DNA of 28,977 nucleotides from an uncultured Eubacteriales bacterium. GTDB lineage: Bacteria; Bacillota; Clostridia; Oscillospirales; Oscillospiraceae. The translations under genes and the position numbers were made by a program. Shown in pieces: positions 23,731-28,977 of this stretch. Each line of letters opens with the position of its first letter. Positions within the stretch are counted from its first letter, which is position 1. The notes under the pieces were generated by a model. That model saw nothing but the letters and a program-made list of their open reading frames with translations. It ran no database searches and was not told where the DNA came from. The stretch spans positions 1 to 28,977 of the forward strand of contig CAJLWS010000004.1 in NCBI GenBank assembly GCA_905210385.1, given 5' to 3'.

Positions 23731-25068
23731 ATGAAAAAGAAAAGACTGCTCAGCATGCTTTTAGCCGTTGCGCTTGTCTTCTCGCTGGCTGCCTGTAGCC
23801 GCGAGAGCGCAGACGAATCTGAGGCCCCCTCGCAAGGCGGCTCAGATGTGGAAAACACCACCAACCCCGAAGAGGTATCCCAGGGCGTTACTGACGACAC
23901 CATTCAGATCGGCACCATTTCCCTGGTCAGCGGCGCCTTCGCCTACATTGGCCAGCCCGCCTATGACGGTCTGCGCGCCTGTGTGGCCCGTCTGAACGCC
24001 CAGGGCGGCGTACTGGGCCGGCAGGTCGAGCTGGTGGCCTACGACGACCAGTATGATGCCGCCACCGGCCAGGCCTATGTGGAGCGCCTGGTGGAACAGG
24101 ATGAGGTGTTTGCCTTGGTCGGTCTGGGCGGCAACATCGTAGAGTCCAGCCTGGACTATCTGAAGGAGACCGGAATTCCTGTGATCAACATCTCCTCCGG
24201 CCTGGATGTGTGCTACTCTGACAACGACCCCGGCGGAAACATCTTCCAGATTCAGCCCGCCAACATGACTGATGCCCGCTACCTGATCGCCCGCGTGCTG
24301 CATGAGCCCATCTTTGGCCCAAACAAGGACGAGAAGCTGCCCGAGGACGCTAAGATCGCCGTCGTCCACGGTACGGACTCCGCCAGCATGAGCAGCCTGG
24401 GCCACCTCCAGGAGCTGGCTGAGCAGGAGGGCGCCACCGACCGTCTGGTCATCCAGGCCGTTACCCAGGACACCTATGCCACCGCGATTCAGCAGTTCCA
24501 GAACGAGAACTGCCAGGTTGTCATCTTCATGGGCGTAGACTCCACCACCTGGATCTCCGCCATGGATGACGCCCAGTGGGAAGTCCCCGTCGTGTTCTCC
24601 TACGGCGCCTCCACCCTTCAGTCCTTCGTGCCCGACACCTATAAGGAAGGCCGTCCCTGCTACGCTACCATTTGGGGCGACTACTCCGGCCAGGCCGGCC
24701 AGGATATGCTGGACGACATGATGGACGCGCTGTCCTATCTGGACGATCTGGATGAGGCCACCCGCACCTCTTACCGCGACAACAACTACTGCGTGGCCGG
24801 CTATGCCTACGGCCTCGCCCTGACCGAAGCCCTGCAGCGTTACAACGAGCACGAGGGCGAGTACGGCCTGAACTGGAATGATTTCATCAAGATCATGGAG
24901 CTGGAGCCCTTCCAGTTCGGCTCCGTGGAATTCACCTATGCCGACGGCTACCGCATGGGCGTGGACTCCATGGCGTTCGTGGAGTACATCGGCTACCCCG
25001 AGACCGGTGAGGAAGAGATGATTCCTCTGCGTCCCTTCGAGTCCCTGGAAGAAGTACTGGCAAAATAA
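23731..25068 (+). CDS. Substrate-binding lipoprotein of the Liv-type ABC transporter
   Basis: A 445-residue periplasmic-binding-fold type I protein of the LivJ/LivK (Peripla_BP_6) group. It has a lipoprotein signal with lipobox LAAC (lipidated Cys22), an acidic Ser/Glu linker to about residue 55, and the domain start TIQIGTISLVSGAFAYIGQPAYDG. ATG 23731 is preceded by AAAGGAG. It is anchored to the outer face of the membrane and delivers ligand to LivHM. Codon use is more biased toward GCC, CTG, ATC and AAC than in neighbouring genes, as expected for a highly expressed binding protein. The ligand-binding residues do not let me name the ligand; the setting suggests a hydrolysis product of the esterases or a small organic acid (inference). 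Confidence 0.92.
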   Translation: MKKKRLLSMLLAVALVFSLAACSRESADESEAPSQGGSDVENTTNPEEVSQGVTDDTIQIGTISLVSGAFAYIGQPAYDGLRACVARLNAQGGVLGRQVELVAYDDQYDAATGQAYVERLVEQDEVFALVGLGGNIVESSLDYLKETGIPVINISSGLDVCYSDNDPGGNIFQIQPANMTDARYLIARVLHEPIFGPNKDEKLPEDAKIAVVHGTDSASMSSLGHLQELAEQEGATDRLVIQAVTQDTYATAIQQFQNENCQVVIFMGVDSTTWISAMDDAQWEVPVVFSYGASTLQSFVPDTYKEGRPCYATIWGDYSGQAGQDMLDDMMDALSYLDDLDEATRTSYRDNNYCVAGYAYGLALTEALQRYNEHEGEYGLNWNDFIKIMELEPFQFGSVEFTYADGYRMGVDSMAFVEYIGYPETGEEEMIPLRPFESLEEVLAK

Positions 25069-25083
25069 GGCCGGTCGTCAAGC

Positions 25084-25115
25084 AGGCTGCGGCAGACCAA
25101 GGTTTGCCGCAGCCT
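25084..25115 (+). terminator. Hairpin terminator after the binding-protein gene
   Basis: An 11-base stem (25084-25094 and 25105-25115) with a 10-base loop lies 15 bases after the stop codon. The T-tract is poor. A second GC-rich hairpin (GGCGGG/CCCGCC, 25160-25181) precedes the next gene; I see no clear promoter between them. Confidence 0.65.
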
Positions 25116-25206
25116 CTTGCGTTCGCGCATTTCTCTGACCGATTCTGATTTCACTGCCCGGCGGGACAGCACCGCCCCGCCAGACATCCTGACTGGAGGG
25201 ACATCT

Positions 25207-26694
25207 ATGAATTGTACTGTACAAACGCCCTTTGGTTCGCTGAAGGGTATGGAGCAAGACGGTGTGCTGTGCTTTTTTGGCGTTCCCTATGCCCAAAAAC
25301 CGTTGGGAGCGTTGCGTTTCCGTGCTCCCGAGCTGGTAGAGCCCTGGGATGGCGTATTGGCCGCCACCGGATTTGCCAAAGACCCCATGCAGGCGAACCT
25401 AACGCTGGGGCCGGAAAACTATAGTGAGGACTGCCTCTACCTGAACATCTGGGTGCCGGAAAACGTGCAGTCTGCCGCTCCGGTCATGCTCTGGGTCCCC
25501 GGCGGGGCTTTCGCCACTGGCGGCAGCGGTGCCTTGAAGCCGGAAGGTCCCACCAGCTATGACTGCCGGCAGCTGGCCAAGGATACCGGCTGTATTATCG
25601 TGTCCATCAGTTATCGGTTGAACGTGTTCGGCTTTCTGAACCTGTCTTCCTTCAGCAGCCGTTTCGACGATCACATCGGCATGAAGGACATCATCATGGC
25701 CATGCGCTGGGTTCATGACGCGATCTCCTCTTTCGGGGGCGATCCGGGCAACGTCACCTTGTTTGGGGAGTCCGCAGGGGGCGAGGCCATTTCCGCCCTG
25801 CTGCTCATTGACGAGGCCAGCCCCTACTTCCACAAGGCCATCATTCAGAGCAACTGCTTCGGCTCCTTCTATACGGTGGAGGAGGAGCGGGAAATCTGCA
25901 AGCTCTACTTGGGCTTTGCCGGTCTGAAGCCGGAGGATGCGGACCAGTTGCTCAACCTGCCCTATGAACGGCTGATTGAGGCCGGCCGAGCCTTGGACGC
26001 CTATGTCTCCGAACATTATACCGGCCGCTGCTCCTTCTGCCCGGTGGTAGACGGCGCATTTCTCCGGGATTTCCCCACTCTGGCAGACTTCTCTGCCATG
26101 GATAAGCCGGTGCTGGTGGGAACCAACCGCAGCGAGGGGAACTTCCAGGCAGCATTCACCTGGCCCAATCCGGAAAAGTTCGCCCCGCTGGTGCTTCAGC
26201 GCCTGGAGCCGGAGACGCGGGAAGCGCTGCTGGCCCACTATCCGGGTCTGCCGGATAAGGCGGCGTTTGGGGAGCTGCTCACCGACGTGATGTACGCCTT
26301 CCCCAAGATCCGCTTTGCCGAACGTCTGAGCCGCGGTAAGAGCCAGGTATACGTCTACCGGTTTGACTACTATACTAAGGTGCTGGAAACTTACCATCTT
26401 TACGCCTGCCATGTGTCTGAGCTGCTGCCCTTCTTTGAGGTCCCCACAGAGCCATACTGTCAGCTATTTGCGGGCTCTGAAGAGGAAATGCGCCCCATCG
26501 GCACCAGGATGCGCCGCTACTGGGGGGCCTTTGCCCGTACCGGCGTCCCCGCTGTCCCAGGTCAGGCGGAATGGAAGCCCTATACCGAGCAGGAGCGCTA
26601 CACCATGGTCATTGACCGGGAAGACCACCTGGAGCTCGATCCGGAGGCGGAAATCAGAGCCCGCTATCAGGGAATCGACCGGGTGCTGATCTGA
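25207..26694 (+). CDS. Carboxylesterase type B, copy 3
   Basis: A 495-residue cytosolic carboxylesterase B family hydrolase, only distantly related to the other two esterases. It has nucleophile Ser189 in FGESAGG, acid Glu310 in GTNRSEGNF and His402 in CHVSELLPFF. The oxyanion segment reads WVPGGAF (96-102), with Pro where the family usually has His. ATG 25207 follows TGGAGGG; the open frame extends upstream without a good start, and there is no signal peptide. It lies downstream of the ABC importer and could hydrolyse an imported ester. Whether it is transcribed with the transporter past the hairpin at 25084-25115 is not clear. Confidence 0.9.
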   Translation: MNCTVQTPFGSLKGMEQDGVLCFFGVPYAQKPLGALRFRAPELVEPWDGVLAATGFAKDPMQANLTLGPENYSEDCLYLNIWVPENVQSAAPVMLWVPGGAFATGGSGALKPEGPTSYDCRQLAKDTGCIIVSISYRLNVFGFLNLSSFSSRFDDHIGMKDIIMAMRWVHDAISSFGGDPGNVTLFGESAGGEAISALLLIDEASPYFHKAIIQSNCFGSFYTVEEEREICKLYLGFAGLKPEDADQLLNLPYERLIEAGRALDAYVSEHYTGRCSFCPVVDGAFLRDFPTLADFSAMDKPVLVGTNRSEGNFQAAFTWPNPEKFAPLVLQRLEPETREALLAHYPGLPDKAAFGELLTDVMYAFPKIRFAERLSRGKSQVYVYRFDYYTKVLETYHLYACHVSELLPFFEVPTEPYCQLFAGSEEEMRPIGTRMRRYWGAFARTGVPAVPGQAEWKPYTEQERYTMVIDREDHLELDPEAEIRARYQGIDRVLI

Positions 26695-26740
26695 TTTAGG
26701 GCAGCTGTCCAAGTAAGTACCATATTCCCTCTCTTTTTGC

Positions 26741-26788
26741 GAAAGCCGCAGGTCACGAGGATGAAACATCCTATGACCTGCGGCTTTC
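26741..26788. terminator. Bidirectional terminator between esterase 3 and pcrA
   Basis: A 15-base perfect stem (26741-26755 and 26774-26788) with a further nested pair AGGATG/CATCCT inside gives a long hairpin. T-runs flank it on the left (for the leftward gene) and it lies between converging stop codons. Confidence 0.85.
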
Positions 26789-26799
26789 CAGATTTAAAT

Positions 26800-28977
26800 C
26801 TAGCCCTCTATCTTTCTCATGTTCTGCCCTGCCGATTTCAGCAGCAGCCGCTTGGTGCCCACATCGTCAAAGGCGATCTCCAGCAGAGTGTCGCCTCCCA
26901 TCTTTTGCGCCGAGAGCACCATCCCCCGGCCGAAGGCCCGGTGCTCCACCCGGTCCCCTTTGGCATAGCCGGGCAGGGAGATGGAGCCAGATGCCTGGCC
27001 GGTCTGCGCCACAGGCTTCCCGCGGCCGGACAGCCCGCCACTCCCCATCCCTGCGGGGCTGTAATAGCCCACCGGGCGGGGCGGAGCGGGGCGCTGCCCG
27101 TACTGGCTCTGGGGATAGGAGGTCACCCGGGGGCTCTGGTCAAAGTCGTAGTCCTGCCAGGCTCTCACCCGGTCCCGGTAGCGATGTCCCGACTGCTCCA
27201 GAAGTCCCTCCGGAATCTCTCCGGTAAACCGGGAAGGCCGGTTGGCGCTGGTGCGGCCGAAGAGCATCCGCCGCCCGGCGCAGGTGAGGTACAGCCGCTG
27301 CTTGGCCCGAGTCAGGGCCACATAGCACAGACGACGCTCCTCCTCCATCTCCTCCGGGTCTCCGATGGTGCGCATGCCGGGGAAGATGCCCTCCTCCATA
27401 CCAACTACGAACACCACCGGAAACTCCAACCCCTTAGCCGAGTGCATGGTCATCATCACTACCGCATCCTCGCTGGGGTCATGGCTGTCCAGATCGGTAT
27501 ACAGGGCGATCTCATCCAGGAACCCCGCCAGGGAGGGCTCCCCCTCAACATTGCTCAGGTACCCCCGAATGGAGGTCAACAGCTCCCGCACGTTCTCCAG
27601 CCGGGTACGGCTCTCCACATCGTTCTTAGCCTGGAGCATGGCTGCGTATCCGCTGCGAGACACCACCTCGTCATAGAAGGCGGGCAGATCCATCGTCTTG
27701 GATAGTCCCGCAAGCTGGTCAATCAGTTCAGTAAACTGTCCCAGCCGAACCGCCGCCTTCTGCAGCTCCGGATGAGCCGATGGGTTGGAAATGACCTCCC
27801 ACAGGGATACCCCCTCCTGGGCGGCAATGGCGGCGGCCTTTTCCACCGTGGCCGGGCCGATGCCCCGGGGCGGGTTGTTGATGATCCGCCGCAGACGCAG
27901 ATCGTCCTGCCGGTTGTTCACTACGCACAGGTAGGCCAGCATGTCCTTCACCTCCGCCCGGTCGAAGAAGCGGGTGCCCCCGATGACCCGATAGGGGATG
28001 CCGTTGCGCTTGAAAGCCACCTCCAGCTGATTGGACTGGGCGTTCATCCGGTAGAGGATGGCGTGGTCGTTCCAGGGTTCCCCCTTCCGGTAGTCCTCCA
28101 GGATTACGTTTGCCACGTACTGGGCCTCGTCGTTCTCATCCATGGCAGTGTACAGCCGCACCGGGTCGCCCTCTGCCCCCGCTGTCCACAGCTGCTTGCC
28201 CTTGCGGCCCTGGTTATGGCGAATGACGGCGTTGGCTGCGTCCAGGATGTGCTTGGTGGAGCGGTAGTTCTGCTCCAGGCGGATGGTTCGGCACCCCGGG
28301 TACTGATGCTCAAAGTTCAGGATGTTCTCAATGGTGGCCCCCCGGAAGCGGTAGATGGACTGGTCGTCGTCCCCCACCACGCAGATGTTCTTCCGCCCCC
28401 CTGCCAGCAGGGAGGTGAGGCGGTACTGGAGGTTATTGGTGTCCTGGTACTCGTCCACCAGCACGTAGCGGAACTTCCTTTGATAGTAGTCCAGCACCTG
28501 CCCGTCCTGCTCCAGCAGACGCACGGCGTGCAGGATGATGTCGTCAAAGTCTAGGGCGCCGGCCTCCCACAGCTTCTTCTCGTACAGGGCATACAGCCGG
28601 GCGATCTTCTCCAGCCGGAAGTCGCCGGAGCGGCGGGCCTCCCGCTCGAAGTCGGCGGCCAACTGCATTTTGTCCTTGGCCTTGGAGATCATGGACAGCA
28701 CGGACCGGGGAGGGAACTGCTTGTCGTCGAAGTTCAGCTCCTTCAGGCAGTCCTTCATCACCCGCTGGGAGTCGTCGGTATCGTAGATGGTAAAGGAGGA
28801 GGGGAAGCCCAGCTTCTCGATGTCCCGGCGGAGGATACGCACGCAGGCGGAGTGGAAGGTGGAGGCCCACACATCGTTGGCGGCGGGGCCAAGACGGGCC
28901 GCCAGCCGCTCCTTCAATTCTCCCGCCGCCTTATTGGTGAAGGTGATGGCGATGATCTCCCATGGCCGGGGGGCGTC
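26800..28977 (-). CDS. pcrA: ATP-dependent DNA helicase PcrA/UvrD, N-terminus beyond the window
   Basis: The frame is open to the window edge; 725 residues are visible and roughly the first 60, with Walker A, are missing. Visible superfamily 1 helicase motifs include ITFTNKAAGEL (motif Ia), DEYQDTN (motif II), VVGDDDQSIYRFRGA (motif III), LEQNYRST (motif IV), TMHSAKGLEFPVVFV (motif V) and EEERRLCYVALTRAK (motif VI). After a Pro/Gly/Tyr-rich linker, the C-terminus holds the Tudor-like domain typical of Firmicutes PcrA (GDRVEHRAFGRGMVLS). PcrA works in nucleotide excision repair, plasmid replication and removal of recombination and transcription conflicts. It is a core gene, unrelated to the catabolic island, and marks that island's right border. 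Confidence 0.96.
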   Translation of the reverse strand, partial: DAPRPWEIIAITFTNKAAGELKERLAARLGPAANDVWASTFHSACVRILRRDIEKLGFPSSFTIYDTDDSQRVMKDCLKELNFDDKQFPPRSVLSMISKAKDKMQLAADFEREARRSGDFRLEKIARLYALYEKKLWEAGALDFDDIILHAVRLLEQDGQVLDYYQRKFRYVLVDEYQDTNNLQYRLTSLLAGGRKNICVVGDDDQSIYRFRGATIENILNFEHQYPGCRTIRLEQNYRSTKHILDAANAVIRHNQGRKGKQLWTAGAEGDPVRLYTAMDENDEAQYVANVILEDYRKGEPWNDHAILYRMNAQSNQLEVAFKRNGIPYRVIGGTRFFDRAEVKDMLAYLCVVNNRQDDLRLRRIINNPPRGIGPATVEKAAAIAAQEGVSLWEVISNPSAHPELQKAAVRLGQFTELIDQLAGLSKTMDLPAFYDEVVSRSGYAAMLQAKNDVESRTRLENVRELLTSIRGYLSNVEGEPSLAGFLDEIALYTDLDSHDPSEDAVVMMTMHSAKGLEFPVVFVVGMEEGIFPGMRTIGDPEEMEEERRLCYVALTRAKQRLYLTCAGRRMLFGRTSANRPSRFTGEIPEGLLEQSGHRYRDRVRAWQDYDFDQSPRVTSYPQSQYGQRPAPPRPVGYYSPAGMGSGGLSGRGKPVAQTGQASGSISLPGYAKGDRVEHRAFGRGMVLSAQKMGGDTLLEIAFDDVGTKRLLLKSAGQNMRKIEG

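Noticed and set aside
27772..28554. Long open frame antisense to pcrA
   Set aside because: A by-product of GC-rich codon use in pcrA, whose helicase motifs are unambiguous.

Overview
The window (about 29 kb, GC-rich, strong AGGAGG-type ribosome binding sites, lipoprotein signals, and a butyrate-type CoA transferase) looks like chromosomal DNA of an anaerobic gut Clostridia member, probably in the Oscillospirales (Flavonifractor/Intestinimonas-like). The placement is inferred from gene content and style and was not tested by a search. I see no mobile elements, RNA genes or CRISPR arrays. A truncated pcrA helicase gene marks ordinary chromosome at the right end.

Almost everything from 1 to about 26.7 kb appears to be one catabolic island. 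From the left: an (R)-enoyl-CoA hydratase (cut by the window edge) and a beta-keto acid cleavage enzyme (BKACE, DUF849); a sigma-54 activator (R1); a divergent operon of ketopantoate-reductase-like dehydrogenase, carboxylesterase, D-lyxose/mannose isomerase, PfkB sugar kinase and GH2 beta-mannosidase; a convergent operon read leftward from 15.0 kb with a second dehydrogenase, an SDR reductase, a thiolase, a second BKACE and a CoA transferase; a second sigma-54 activator (R2); a lipoprotein carboxylesterase with two identical C-terminal domains; a Liv-type ABC importer with its binding lipoprotein; and a third carboxylesterase.

Five sequences matching the sigma-54 -24/-12 consensus (TTGGCAY, then TGC, with exact GG-to-GC spacing) precede the five catabolic or transport transcription units. 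The two activator genes have sigma-70-type promoters instead. Four components (activator, dehydrogenase, BKACE, esterase) occur in two diverged copies, so the island looks like two related modules under two sensors.

Proposed function (inference): surface and cytosolic esterases and a beta-mannosidase take apart an acylated or glycosylated compound. Mannose is isomerised to fructose and phosphorylated. The released hydroxy acid is oxidised to a beta-keto acid, and BKACE with acetyl-CoA splits it to acetoacetate plus an acyl-CoA. CoA transferase, thiolase, SDR and (R)-hydratase then carry acetoacetate to acetyl-CoA or toward butyrate. The substrate is unknown, and the BKACE active site differs from the lysine-fermentation enzyme.
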